50,709 nt of DNA from the NCBI RefSeq assembly GCF_017104645.1, contig NZ_JAAGPF010000013.1:1-50709 (forward strand), given 5' to 3'. Origin of the DNA: Burkholderia sp. Ac-20379. GTDB lineage: Bacteria > Pseudomonadota > Gammaproteobacteria > Burkholderiales > Burkholderiaceae. The notes beneath the pieces are model-generated. The model worked only from the letters and a program-made list of their open reading frames with translations, did not search any database and was not told the DNA's origin. Both the position numbers and the translations under genes were made by a program. Below are positions 1-8,556 of this stretch, piece after piece. Positions within the stretch are counted from its first letter, which is position 1, and every line of letters starts with the position of its first letter.

Positions 1-842
1 GCCACGGCGGGCGCGTCGAACGGCCCGCGGCCGCCGGCGCCGCCGCGGCCGAACCGGCGCTGTCCGTCGACAGGCTGCGCTGGCGCACCCGCGTGCGCGA
101 CGTGTCGATGCGGATCGCGCCGAAGGAGATCGTCGGGCTGGCCGGCCTGCTCGGCTCGGGCCGCACCGAAACCTTCAAGGCCGTGTTCGGCGCGCAGAAG
201 GCCGAAGGCGGCGACGTGCGGATCGACGGCGGCGCATTTCGCAACACCGCGCCGGCGCGCTCGATCGAACGCGGCCTGGCCTTTCTGTCGGAAGACCGCC
301 GCTCGGAGGGCATCTTTCCGCGGCTCTCGGTGCGCGACAACCTGGTGGCCTCGGTGCTGCCGCGCATTTCGCGCTTCGGCTTCATCTCCACGCGCAAGCA
401 GGACGAACTGGTGGCGCGCTACATCGAGGCGCTCGGCATCAAGACCGCCGGCCCCGGCGCGCCGATCTCGACGCTGTCGGGCGGCAACCAGCAGAAGGTG
501 CTGATCGCGCGCTGCCTGTCGACGCATCCCACCGTGCTGCTGCTCGACGATCCGACGCGCGGCATCGACGTCGGCGCGAAGGAGGAAGTGCACCGCGTGG
601 TGCGTGGGCTCGCCGATGACGGGCTCGCGGTGGTCGTCACCTCGTCCGAAATGGAGGAACTGCTGGAACTGACCGACCGCCTCGTGGTGCTCAACGAGGG
701 CGTGACCACCGGCACGCTCGCGACGCAGGGCGCCAGCGCCGACGACGTGCTGGCGATCCTCGCCCAGGGCGGCCAGGACGCCGGCGGCGACGCGGCGCCG
801 GACGCCGCCTCCCATGCCGCCCAGGCCCCGGCCAACCGATAG
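1..842 (+). CDS. Sugar ABC transporter ATP-binding protein, C-terminal half (5' truncated by window)
   Basis: The frame is open from base 3 into the window edge, so only the second nucleotide-binding domain of a ribose/xylose/galactose-type (RbsA/MglA/XylG) double ATPase is present. Visible are the degenerate second P-loop GLLGSGRTE, the signature LSGGNQQKVLIARCL and Walker B LLLDDPTRGIDVGAKEE, as expected for the family. It would power uptake through the two permeases that follow at 909 and 1885. The C-terminus is Ala/Gly/Asp-rich and looks unstructured. The internal GTG at 93 is not the true start because the coding homology extends upstream of it. The substrate cannot be read from the ATPase; no binding protein lies in the window. 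Confidence 0.93.
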   Translation, partial: HGGRVERPAAAGAAAAEPALSVDRLRWRTRVRDVSMRIAPKEIVGLAGLLGSGRTETFKAVFGAQKAEGGDVRIDGGAFRNTAPARSIERGLAFLSEDRRSEGIFPRLSVRDNLVASVLPRISRFGFISTRKQDELVARYIEALGIKTAGPGAPISTLSGGNQQKVLIARCLSTHPTVLLLDDPTRGIDVGAKEEVHRVVRGLADDGLAVVVTSSEMEELLELTDRLVVLNEGVTTGTLATQGASADDVLAILAQGGQDAGGDAAPDAASHAAQAPANR

Positions 843-908
843 CGCAACCGCCGGGCCGGGCGCGCGCAGCGCCCCGCCCGGCCGCTCCACCGAACCGACG
901 AGGACAGC

Positions 909-1883
909 TTGAGCCTTTCCAACCCTTCCGCGCAGCGCCCGCCCCGCGCGCTGCCCGCCCACGCCGCGCTGACGTGGGCACGCGAGAACAGCGTCTACGT
1001 GGCGCTGGCGATCCTCGTGCTGATCAATCTCGCGATCACGCCCGGCTTCTCGAATCCGCTGGCCGCCCGCAGCCTGCTGTTCGAGGCCGCGCCGGTGGTG
1101 CTGATCGCGCTCGGCCAGAACCTCGCGATCGCCACGCGCGGCATCGATCTGTCGGTCGGCTCGGTGATGGCGCTGGCCAGCGCGACGGTCGCCGTCTGTC
1201 TCGATTTCGGCACCGGCACCGCGATTGCGGCCGGCATCGCGGCCGGGCTGGTGGTCGGCATCTTCAACGGCGCGCTGGTATCGATCGTGCGCATCGATCC
1301 GCTGATCTCCGGGCTCGCGCTGCTGGTCGCCGCGCGCGGCCTGGCGCAGGCGCTGGTGGGCGGCTCGCGCGTGAGCCTGCCGCCCGCCGACGCGTTCGAC
1401 CTGCTCGGCACCGGCGCGATCGGCCCGCTGCCGGTGGTGATGCTGATCGCGCTGGCGCTCGGCCTGCTGGTCATGCTGCTGGTGCGCCGCACCACCTTCG
1501 GCCGCTACACGATCCTGATCGGCGCGAGCCGCGGCGCGGCGTTCCTGGCCGGCATTCCGGTGCGCCGCACGCTGTTCCTCGTCTACGCGGCGAGCGGCGC
1601 GCTGGCGGGCCTGGCCGGTGTGTTCGCGTCGGCGCGGCTCGGCGCGTCGGATCCGAACTACGTGGGCGTCAATTTCGAGCTCGACGCGATCGCCGCGTCG
1701 GTGATCGGCGGCACGCCGCTGTCGGGCGGGCGCATCTCGATCGTCGGCACGGTGTTCGGCGTGCTGCTGCTGCAGGTGCTCGATGCGAGCTTCATCATGA
1801 ACAACGTCAGCTTCACGTATGCGCAGATCCTGAAGGCCGTGTTCATCGTCGTCGCGCTGTATCTGCAGCGGCAAGGAGGCTGA
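909..1883 (+). CDS. Sugar ABC transporter permease (RbsC family), first of two
   Basis: A 324-residue polytopic inner-membrane protein of the branched-chain/ribose permease family (BPD_transp_2). The family hallmark ATRGIDLSVGSVMAL is present near residues 76-90, and a later loop VIGGTPLSGG matches the cytoplasmic coupling region. I use the TTG at 909, 66 nt after the ATPase, with GAGGA just upstream; this start is moderately certain. The second permease begins 1 nt after this stop, so the two are almost surely one operon and form a heterodimeric channel with the ATPase. The substrate is probably a monosaccharide or polyol but is not resolved. Confidence 0.9.
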   Translation: MSLSNPSAQRPPRALPAHAALTWARENSVYVALAILVLINLAITPGFSNPLAARSLLFEAAPVVLIALGQNLAIATRGIDLSVGSVMALASATVAVCLDFGTGTAIAAGIAAGLVVGIFNGALVSIVRIDPLISGLALLVAARGLAQALVGGSRVSLPPADAFDLLGTGAIGPLPVVMLIALALGLLVMLLVRRTTFGRYTILIGASRGAAFLAGIPVRRTLFLVYAASGALAGLAGVFASARLGASDPNYVGVNFELDAIAASVIGGTPLSGGRISIVGTVFGVLLLQVLDASFIMNNVSFTYAQILKAVFIVVALYLQRQGG

Positions 1884-1884
1884 G

Positions 1885-2928
1885 ATGAACGCACGTCCGA
1901 ACCTCGACTCCGGCTCCGGCCGGCTCGACGCCGACGCGAACCTGCGCCCGGCGCCGTCGGCCGCCCCGCAGCGCGCCCGCAAGGCGCGCCGCGCGCGGCT
2001 CGTCGGGCTGATCCAGTCGCGCGGCGCGATCGGCATCCTGATCCTGGTATGCGCCGCGGCCGGCGCGGTGTTTCCCGATTTCCTGCGTCCCGCCAACCTG
2101 GCGGACATCGTCTCCGCAGGTTCTTTCCTCGGCCTGATCGCGATCGGCCAGAGCCTCGTGATCATCATGGGCGGCTTCGATCTGTCGGTCGGCTCGATGG
2201 TGGGCCTCGGCACCGTGGTGGCCGCCTATGCGGCGCCGTACGGCTGGGGCGCGGCGATGCTCGCGCCGGTCGTCACGGGCCTGCTGGTGGGCCTCGTCAA
2301 CGGCGTGCTGATCGCGCGGGCGCGGATGGCGCCGTTCATCGTCACGCTGGCCGCGCTGCTCGGCCTCAAGGGGCTGGCGCTGGTGCTGGCGAGCCAGGAT
2401 CTGCTGATCGAGAACCCGGGCTTCTTCACGCAGATCGCCAACGGCTCGATCCTCGGCGTCAACACGCTGATCTGGCTGCTGGTGGCCGCCTATGCGGCGG
2501 GCGCGCTGGTGCTGAACGCCACGCCGTACGGCGCGGCGATCTTCGCGATCGGCGGCAACGAGGAAGCGGCGCGGATGCTCGGCGTGCGCGTCGAGCGCAT
2601 CAAGATCCTGACCTACGGCCTGAGCGGTGCGCTGGCCGGCCTCGCGGGCGCGCTGCTGGCGTCGCATCTCGATTCGGGCCTGTCGGGCGCGGGCTCGGGC
2701 TACGAGCTGCAATCGATCGCGGCGGCCGTGATCGGCGGCGTGCTGCTGACGGGCGGGGTCGGCACCATGACCGGGCCGTTGGCCGGCGTGTTGCTGCTCG
2801 GCGTGATCCAGAACGTGATCAATCAGGTCGGCACGCTCAGCCCCTATTACCAGAACCTCGCGAGCGGCGTGTTCCTGCTGCTCGCGGTGATCGTGCAGAC
2901 GGTGCTGACCAGCTCGCGCAAGCGCTAG
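1885..2928 (+). CDS. Sugar ABC transporter permease (RbsC family), second of two
   Basis: A 347-residue polytopic permease paralogous to the preceding gene, with IIMGGFDLSVGSMVGL as its family motif and AAVIGGVLLTGG as the later loop. Its N-terminal 40 residues are hydrophilic and Arg-rich (cytoplasmic). The ATG follows the upstream stop by one base, with AAGGAGG inside the end of the previous gene as ribosome binding site, indicating translational coupling. The operon seems to end here: the next feature is a tRNA gene and no further transporter gene follows. Confidence 0.91.
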   Translation: MNARPNLDSGSGRLDADANLRPAPSAAPQRARKARRARLVGLIQSRGAIGILILVCAAAGAVFPDFLRPANLADIVSAGSFLGLIAIGQSLVIIMGGFDLSVGSMVGLGTVVAAYAAPYGWGAAMLAPVVTGLLVGLVNGVLIARARMAPFIVTLAALLGLKGLALVLASQDLLIENPGFFTQIANGSILGVNTLIWLLVAAYAAGALVLNATPYGAAIFAIGGNEEAARMLGVRVERIKILTYGLSGALAGLAGALLASHLDSGLSGAGSGYELQSIAAAVIGGVLLTGGVGTMTGPLAGVLLLGVIQNVINQVGTLSPYYQNLASGVFLLLAVIVQTVLTSSRKR

Positions 2929-3085
2929 GCGGCCTGCTGGCGGCCGCGGCGGCGAGTAGAGACAAGCGCGGGGAGATCGGTTAGAATCCGCGCTCGCGCT
3001 TTCCGGCGGCCGTCCGATTCCACGTCGGCGGCATGCTCGCGGAACGCTCCGGCCGCTACGCGGCGGCGTTCCCGATCATCGATGT

Positions 3086-3172
3086 GCGTGAGTGGCGAAA
3101 TTGGTAGACGCACCAGGTTTAGGTCCTGACGCCCGCAAGGGTGTGCCGGTTCGAGTCCGGCCTCACGCACCA
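3086..3172 (+). tRNA. tRNA-Leu (anticodon UAG)
   Basis: An 87-nt class II tRNA. The acceptor arm GCGTGAG (3086-3092) pairs exactly with CTCACGC (3162-3168); discriminator A and a genomically encoded CCA follow (3169-3172). The anticodon loop TTTAGGT at 3118-3124 gives anticodon TAG (3120-3122). A long variable arm (CGCCCGCAAGGGTG) and the T-arm GGTTCGAGTCC are present, as expected for tRNA-Leu. A TAGAAT -10-like hexamer lies about 90 nt upstream. No integrase or duplicated 3' end is visible beside it, so it is not currently marked as an attachment site. Confidence 0.97.
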
Positions 3173-3354
3173 CCCCGCATCACCCCCCTATTGTTCCCCC
3201 GCCGATTCCCCGACGTTCCGCCTCCGTCCCATCGCCCGGCCCATGCCGCGATCCGGCACGTCGGTGCTAGAATCGCCGCGCATTGGCCCGGCCCGGCGGC
3301 GCTGTCCCCCCGCCCCGCGTCCGGCCGCCCGCTTACGTCCATGTTGCCCCGCCC

Positions 3355-4191
3355 GTGAATTTCGACGACTACTGCCAGCAGAAGGCCGCTCCGGCCGGCT
3401 CCAGCGCCTATTACGCGCTCCGTCAGGCGCCGTTCGCCAGCCAGGGCGCGCTGACCGCGCTGTTCGCGCTGCGCCGCGAACTGGACGAGACCACCCGCGA
3501 AACCAGCGATCCGACCATCGGCCACACCAAGCTCGCCTGGTGGCGCAACGAGCTCGTCGCGCTCGCGCAGGGCCGCGCCTCGCATCCGGTCACGCAGGCC
3601 ATCGCCCATCACGCGCCGGCGCTCGCGCCCGACGAGGCCGCCTGGCAGGCGCTCGCCAACGGCTTCGCGATGGATCTCGAACAGGCGCGCTATCTGGATT
3701 TCGCGAACCTGCGCCGCTATATCGGCGGTGTGGGCGGCGGCTTCGCGGCGCTGGTCGCGCGCGCCAGCGCGGGCGACGGCGCCGGCAACGCGCCCGATTG
3801 GGCGTTCGCGCTCGGCAACGCGTTGGCGCTCGCGCAGATCGTCGAGGACGTCGGGCACGACGCGCGCCACGGCCGCGTGTATCTGCCGATCGACGAGTTG
3901 CAGCGCTACGAAGTGACGGCCGCCGATCTCATGCACCGGCGCTACGGCGACGCATTCGACGAACTGATGCGGTTCCAGGCCGAGCGCGCGCGCCGGGCCC
4001 TGAACGAAGCACTCGACGCGATTCCGGCCGCCGAGCGGCGCGCCCAGCGCACGCTGCGCGCGCTTGGGGCGCTGGCGCTGGCCACGCTCGACGAAATCGA
4101 TCGCGAAAAGTATCAGGTGCTGCACCAGCGCATCGCGCTCACGCCGATCCGCAAGCTGTGGGTGGCGTGGCGCGCCGCGCGCCGGCGCTAA
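3355..4191 (+). CDS. Squalene/phytoene synthase family protein, stand-alone, non-canonical first Asp motif
   Basis: A 278-residue protein of the trans-isoprenyl diphosphate synthase (head-to-head) fold. The second Asp-rich motif is well kept (QIVEDVGHDARHGRVYLP). The first motif, usually DxxxD, reads LDETTRETSD, with Arg where the fifth-position Asp is expected. The GTG at 3355 is chosen because family members begin just before the NFDDYC segment; an in-frame start at 3283 would add a Pro/Arg-rich stretch that looks non-coding. It lies alone after tRNA-Leu, with no hopanoid or carotenoid genes, so the substrate is not established. A TAGAAT hexamer at 3268-3273 is a possible -10. Confidence 0.8.
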   Translation: MNFDDYCQQKAAPAGSSAYYALRQAPFASQGALTALFALRRELDETTRETSDPTIGHTKLAWWRNELVALAQGRASHPVTQAIAHHAPALAPDEAAWQALANGFAMDLEQARYLDFANLRRYIGGVGGGFAALVARASAGDGAGNAPDWAFALGNALALAQIVEDVGHDARHGRVYLPIDELQRYEVTAADLMHRRYGDAFDELMRFQAERARRALNEALDAIPAAERRAQRTLRALGALALATLDEIDREKYQVLHQRIALTPIRKLWVAWRAARRR

Positions 4192-4210
4192 ACGTGCCGC
4201 CCGCGCGCAT

Positions 4211-5458
4211 TCACGCGCGCAACAGCGGCAGCGGCGCGAACCTGCCGCGCAGCACCGCCGCCGCCGCATCGATCCCCCACCACGACGGCCCCAGCACGGT
4301 CGCATACAGTTGCCGGAAATCGACGGCCACCGGCAGGTTGCCATTGCCGTCGAGCCGCGCGAGCGCCGGCGTCTCGCCATGCAGCCCGCCGCGCACGCGC
4401 CCGCCCATCACGAAGTGCGGCGCCGACGTGCCGTGATCGGTGCCGCCGCTCTGGTTCTCGCGCACGCGCCGGCCGAACTCCGCATAGGTCATCACGAGCG
4501 TGTCGTCCCAGCGCCCCAGCTCGACAAGCGCCGAGCGCATCGCCGCCAGCCCTTCCGACAGTTGCTTGAGCAGCGCCGCCTGCTGGCCGGCCTGGTTCTG
4601 ATGCGTGTCGAAACCGTTCAGCGTGAGCCGCAGCACGGCCACGCCCTGCCCCGCCAGCGGCTGCCGCTGCGGCGATTCGGACGCCGCCAGCACCTGCATC
4701 GCCGTCTTCACCGAGGTGCCGAACGGGCCGCCCGGAAACGCCGTGGCGAACGCGAACGCGCCGTCGCGCGGCCGCAGCCGCGCCGCCGCGTTGACGATGT
4801 CGTTCTCCACGTCGATCAGATGCGCAAGCGCCGGGTTCTGCTCGCGCAGCGCCACCGGATGCGCCAGCTTCGCCGCGCCGATGAACTGCGCCGGATTGAC
4901 GAGCACGATCGCGCGCGCGCCGTTCGCGAGCGGCCCCATCTCGGCGCTGCCGAACACCACGCCGTCGGCCGCGAAACCGGGCGGCACCGGCGCGCGCGCG
5001 AACGCGCGCGACAGCCAGCCGTCGCCCAGATATTCGTCGGAGCGCGAGGCCGTGTCCCAGATCTCGATCGAGCGGAAATGCGAGAGATTCGGCTGCGGAT
5101 AGCCGACGCCCTGCACCACCGCCAGCTCGTGCGCCTGCCAGGCGGGCAGCAACGGCGCGAGCGACGGATGCAGCGCCACATGTTCGTCGAGCGGCAGCAG
5201 CGTGTCGCGGCGCAGCGCGAGCGTCGGGCGCAGCGTGCGATAGAGCGGATCGGCGTAGGGCACCACCATGTTCAGGCCGTCGTTGCCGCCCTTCAATTCG
5301 ACGAGGATCAGCAGGCGCTGGTAATGGCCCGTTTCGCTCGTCGGCTTGGCGAGAGTCGTTCCGGCCAGCGCCTCGGCCGCCTGCGCGCCCGGCGTCCAGA
5401 TCGTCACGCCGGCCGCGCCCGCCATGCCGGCCAGCCTCAGGAAATCGCGTCGTTTCAT
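4211..5458 (-). CDS. DUF1501 protein, Tat-exported
   Basis: A 415-residue protein of the DUF1501 family, which has an alkaline-phosphatase/sulfatase-like fold and no settled function. The N-terminus carries a twin-arginine signal (MKRRDFLRLAG... to about residue 28, AQA|AEA), so the mature protein should be periplasmic and folded before export. The family signature EFGRRVRENQSGGTDHGTS is near residues 325-345. It is the downstream partner of the DUF1800 gene, 28 nt apart on the same strand, an arrangement seen in many bacteria. No dedicated regulator or substrate gene is adjacent. Confidence 0.9.
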   Translation of the reverse strand: MKRRDFLRLAGMAGAAGVTIWTPGAQAAEALAGTTLAKPTSETGHYQRLLILVELKGGNDGLNMVVPYADPLYRTLRPTLALRRDTLLPLDEHVALHPSLAPLLPAWQAHELAVVQGVGYPQPNLSHFRSIEIWDTASRSDEYLGDGWLSRAFARAPVPPGFAADGVVFGSAEMGPLANGARAIVLVNPAQFIGAAKLAHPVALREQNPALAHLIDVENDIVNAAARLRPRDGAFAFATAFPGGPFGTSVKTAMQVLAASESPQRQPLAGQGVAVLRLTLNGFDTHQNQAGQQAALLKQLSEGLAAMRSALVELGRWDDTLVMTYAEFGRRVRENQSGGTDHGTSAPHFVMGGRVRGGLHGETPALARLDGNGNLPVAVDFRQLYATVLGPSWWGIDAAAAVLRGRFAPLPLLRA

Positions 5459-5486
5459 GGTTGCGTCCTCGTTGCCGTTGCCGGCC

Positions 5487-6995
5487 TCAGCACAGTTGAT
5501 AGACCGGATCCATCAGCAGCGCGCGCAAATACGCCGCGCCGCTCGCCCCGGCATCGATCGCCGCGACCGGCGACAGCGGCAACACCGCATGCTGCAATTG
5601 CAATTCGACCGACACCGACGGCTTGCCCTGCGGCGCAGCGCCGAACCGCGCGAGCCAGCCGTCGAGATCGAAGCGCATCGCCGCACCGCGCGGCTTGGGC
5701 GCGGCGGACGCCGTCGGTATCGCGGAAGCCATCGCGGGCCGCGCCGCCTTCGCCGGTTTGCCCGGCGCGGTGGTCGAGCGGAACATGCGCTCGACGAACT
5801 GCTTGCGCGCCAGCAGCGTCGCGCTGTTGATCCACAACGCGCCGCCGGGCCAGCCCTTGACGTTCGGCGGCGCGAACAGGTTCTCGCCGAGCCCGCGCAC
5901 CACCGGCACGAATTGCGCCGCATCGCCGTAGTCGATCGCGAACAGCCGCACGTTGCCGACCACGAATTCCACCGGCGATTTCACATGCACGCCGCGCACG
6001 CGGTCGCTCCAGAACGCATCGCTCGACAGCAGCGCCGCGAGCGCCGCGCGGATCTCGTAGCCGCTGTCGCGAAAGCGCGCGGCGATCGCATCAAGCTCGA
6101 CGGGATCGGGCGTGTCGGAGACGAACTCGCGCCACAGCTTCGCGCAGACGAAGCGCGCCGTGTCGGGCTGCGCGAGCAGGATGTCGAGCACGCCGTCGGC
6201 GTCGAGCGGGCCGCTCTGCCCGAGCACGGTCTTCATGCCGTCGTCGTGAAGGTTCGGATGCCAAACTGTTTCGAGCGTATCGGGATCGAGGCCCCAGCCG
6301 GTCAGCGCGCGCGCCGCCTCGGTCACGTCGCGCTGCGTGTAATGGCCTTCGCCGAGCGTGAACAACTCCATCACCTCGCGCGCGAAATTCTCGTTGGGGC
6401 GGCCCTTGCGATTGCTCGCGCCGTCGAGGTATTGCAGCATCGCCGGATCCTTCGCCACCGCATGCAGCATCGTGCCGAAATTGCCGAGCGCCTCGCCGCG
6501 CAGCAGGCGGTGCTGCATCGCCATCGTGCGCGCATACGGCGATTTGTCCTGCCCCGACGTGAAGTGCCGATGCCAGAACAGCGTCATGCGTTCGGCCAGC
6601 GGCGACGGCGTGCTCAGCATCGCGTCGAGCCACCACGCGCGCAACGCGTCGTAGCGTTGCGCTTGCAGGCGCTGGTCGTCGCGGCGCTGATCGGGGCTCC
6701 AGGCGTTGCGCACCGCGCGCGACGGCGGCAGTTCGTCGGTCCAGGGCGGCATCGCCGTGAACGTGTCGTGGCGCGCGCCGTCGAGCAGCGCGTCGACGGC
6801 CGCCGCGCGCGTCGTGCCGACATGGCGCGCAACCTCGTCGGGGGCCGCGGCAAAACCCGTGCGCGTCAGCAGAAAACGGGCGTCGTCGGCATCGAGCAGC
6901 GCCTGCATCGACGGCGGCCCGTTGCCGACGGCACGGGTGGCGGCATGCGCGCCGTGCGCACCCGGGCGAGACACTTCGGTATCGATTCGACGCAT
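5487..6995 (-). CDS. DUF1800 protein, partner of DUF1501
   Basis: A 502-residue DUF1800 protein of unknown activity. Typical segments are FWHRHFTSGQDK, the NENFAREVMELFTLGEGHY block and the C-terminal KGWPGG...W segment. The start at 6995 is preferred because AGGGAG lies 9 nt upstream; an in-frame ATG at 7070 would add 25 Arg-rich residues. There is a Pro/Ala-rich insert in the last quarter (about residues 390-425). No signal peptide is evident while its operon partner has a Tat signal, which leaves open co-export as a complex (inference). The pair is transcribed as DUF1800 then DUF1501. Confidence 0.88.
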   Translation of the reverse strand: MRRIDTEVSRPGAHGAHAATRAVGNGPPSMQALLDADDARFLLTRTGFAAAPDEVARHVGTTRAAAVDALLDGARHDTFTAMPPWTDELPPSRAVRNAWSPDQRRDDQRLQAQRYDALRAWWLDAMLSTPSPLAERMTLFWHRHFTSGQDKSPYARTMAMQHRLLRGEALGNFGTMLHAVAKDPAMLQYLDGASNRKGRPNENFAREVMELFTLGEGHYTQRDVTEAARALTGWGLDPDTLETVWHPNLHDDGMKTVLGQSGPLDADGVLDILLAQPDTARFVCAKLWREFVSDTPDPVELDAIAARFRDSGYEIRAALAALLSSDAFWSDRVRGVHVKSPVEFVVGNVRLFAIDYGDAAQFVPVVRGLGENLFAPPNVKGWPGGALWINSATLLARKQFVERMFRSTTAPGKPAKAARPAMASAIPTASAAPKPRGAAMRFDLDGWLARFGAAPQGKPSVSVELQLQHAVLPLSPVAAIDAGASGAAYLRALLMDPVYQLC

Positions 6996-7191
6996 GCGAC
7001 GCCGCTCCCTGATGACCTGAATCGCGCGCAAGCCGGCACGCTTGTGGCCAAGCGGGCGCGGCATGCGCATCCATCAAATAAACGGACGGCGCAGGCGACG
7101 CGTTGACGTGACGCATCCGGGTGCACGCGCACGCAAACGGTGCGTCGCACGACGTCCTGACATCAAATATAGGGAAAATGAAACGCTGGAC

Positions 7192-7488
7192 TCAGCGCTT
7201 GTAGAGCTCGCGCACGGCGTCTTCGATGTGCTGGCGCAGCAGATGGCGTTCTTCGGGCGTCATGTGCCCGTCGCGGCGGCGCTGGTCGAGATCGGGGGGA
7301 ACGGCGGAGCGGCCGGACGGTTCGTCGAAACGATCGAGCTGATCGCGCGCCGGCGGCGGCACGACACGGCCGCGCGACACCTTGTGCAACGGCCCGCCCC
7401 GCTCGTGGCGTTGCGCGCAAGCGAAGTTCGATGCAAAGAGACCGGCAAACACGATCGTCAGTGCGCATGCCATCTGGTGAGATCGCAT
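7192..7488 (-). CDS. Small secreted protein, divergent from ompR
   Basis: A 98-residue protein starting MRSHQMACALTIVFAGLF with a clear Sec signal peptide (cleavage probably after ACAQ or SNFACA, residue 25-27). The mature part is basic, Pro/Arg-rich, and ends in HMTPEERHLLRQHIEDAV, an amphipathic helix motif found at the C-terminus of many small exported proteobacterial proteins of unknown role. The start at 7488 is selected because the signal peptide begins there; the frame is open further upstream without coding character. It is divergent from ompR-envZ and shares its 261-bp intergenic region, so co-regulation by OmpR is plausible but unproven. Confidence 0.75.
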   Translation of the reverse strand: MRSHQMACALTIVFAGLFASNFACAQRHERGGPLHKVSRGRVVPPPARDQLDRFDEPSGRSAVPPDLDQRRRDGHMTPEERHLLRQHIEDAVRELYKR

Positions 7489-7651
7489 CACTGTGCTCGC
7501 TTCTGTGGTCGATTTGTTCCCTTCGTCACGCGGCAACCGTTTTAACCTCTGGTACTTGAAGACACCCGGCGAATATCGGGCAAACGAACTACGAAATCTC
7601 GAGTGGGTGGAGTATCCACTGAACTTCCGCGCCAAGTAAAGGAGTGTCTAA

Positions 7652-7714
7652 CGACTGTCTTTACTCAGCATCGCAGCACGGGTAAATTTTGTAACCGACT
7701 GTTACTCGTAAAAT
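7652..7714 (+). promoter_or_regulatory. Candidate regulatory region upstream of ompR
   Basis: Within the 261-bp divergent gap, CGACTGT occurs at 7652-7658 and 7696-7702, 44 bp apart, each followed by a TTACTC or TACTC block. The second copy overlaps an inverted repeat GTAAC-CGACT-GTTAC (7691-7705). A TAAAAT hexamer at 7709-7714 is a plausible -10 for ompR with a weak -35. Repeats spaced at a multiple of the helical turn fit a response-regulator site and possible autoregulation; that is inference. Confidence 0.4.
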
Positions 7715-7749
7715 CCCGCGCCCGTGCGCACCTCCGTAATCGCGATAAG

Positions 7750-8484
7750 ATGCCGTCCATGGAAACGAAAAACCCCTCGAAAATCCTCGTCGTCGACGAC
7801 GATCCCCGCTTGCGCGATCTGCTGCGCCGTTATCTCGGCGAGCAAGGCTTCAATGTGTATGTCGCAGAAAATGCGACGGCCATGAACAAGCTGTGGGTTC
7901 GCGAACGTTTCGATCTGCTCGTGCTCGACCTGATGCTGCCCGGCGAGGACGGCCTGTCGATCTGCCGCCGCCTGCGCGGCAGCAACGACCGCACGCCGAT
8001 CATCATGCTGACGGCGAAGGGCGAGGACGTCGACCGCATCGTCGGTCTCGAGATGGGCGCCGACGATTATCTGCCGAAGCCGTTCAATCCGCGCGAACTC
8101 GTGGCGCGGATTCACGCGGTGCTGCGCCGCCAGGCGCCGGCCGAATTGCCGGGCGCGCCTTCGGAAACCACCGAAGTATTCGAATTCGGCGAGTTCTCGC
8201 TGAATCTCGCCACGCGCACGCTGACCAAATCGGGCCAGGAAATTCCGCTGACCACCGGCGAATTCTCGGTACTGAAAGTATTCGCGCGCCATCCGCGCCA
8301 GCCGCTGTCGCGCGAAAAGCTCATGGAACTGGCGCGCGGCCGCGAATACGAAGTGTTCGACCGCAGCCTCGATGTGCAGATCTCGCGTCTGCGCAAGCTG
8401 ATCGAACCGGATCCGGGCAGCCCGCGCTTCATCCAGACCGTCTGGGGCCTCGGCTACGTGTTCATCCCCGACGGCGCGGCCTGA
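7750..8484 (+). CDS. ompR: Two-component response regulator OmpR
   Basis: A 244-residue OmpR/PhoB-type regulator: receiver domain about 10-125 with acidic pocket VDDD, phosphoacceptor Asp60 in VLDLMLPGEDG and Lys in YLPKPFNPREL, then a winged-helix DNA-binding domain ending in RFIQTVWGLGYVF. It is strikingly close to enterobacterial OmpR in LMLPGEDGLSICRRLR and EVDRIVGLE-like segments. The ATG at 7750 is taken; METKN at 7759 is equally possible. The cognate kinase gene follows 72 nt later. OmpR would respond to osmotic or envelope state and control porin-like genes (family knowledge). Confidence 0.94.
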   Translation: MPSMETKNPSKILVVDDDPRLRDLLRRYLGEQGFNVYVAENATAMNKLWVRERFDLLVLDLMLPGEDGLSICRRLRGSNDRTPIIMLTAKGEDVDRIVGLEMGADDYLPKPFNPRELVARIHAVLRRQAPAELPGAPSETTEVFEFGEFSLNLATRTLTKSGQEIPLTTGEFSVLKVFARHPRQPLSREKLMELARGREYEVFDRSLDVQISRLRKLIEPDPGSPRFIQTVWGLGYVFIPDGAA

Positions 8485-8556
8485 TCGCCCAACCGGCTCG
8501 GCGCGCGTTCGCGCGCGCCGGCCTTCCCCGCCACGCCTGCCTAGACAGTCCGCACT

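Noticed and set aside
3086-3300. tRNA-Leu as an integration site for a mobile element
   Set aside because: No integrase, no repeated tRNA 3' end and no composition shift follow it.
4064-7106. Two long plus-strand open frames across the DUF1501 and DUF1800 genes
   Set aside because: Both oppose well-conserved genes and translate to Arg/His/Gln-rich sequence with no domain; typical of stop-poor high-GC DNA.
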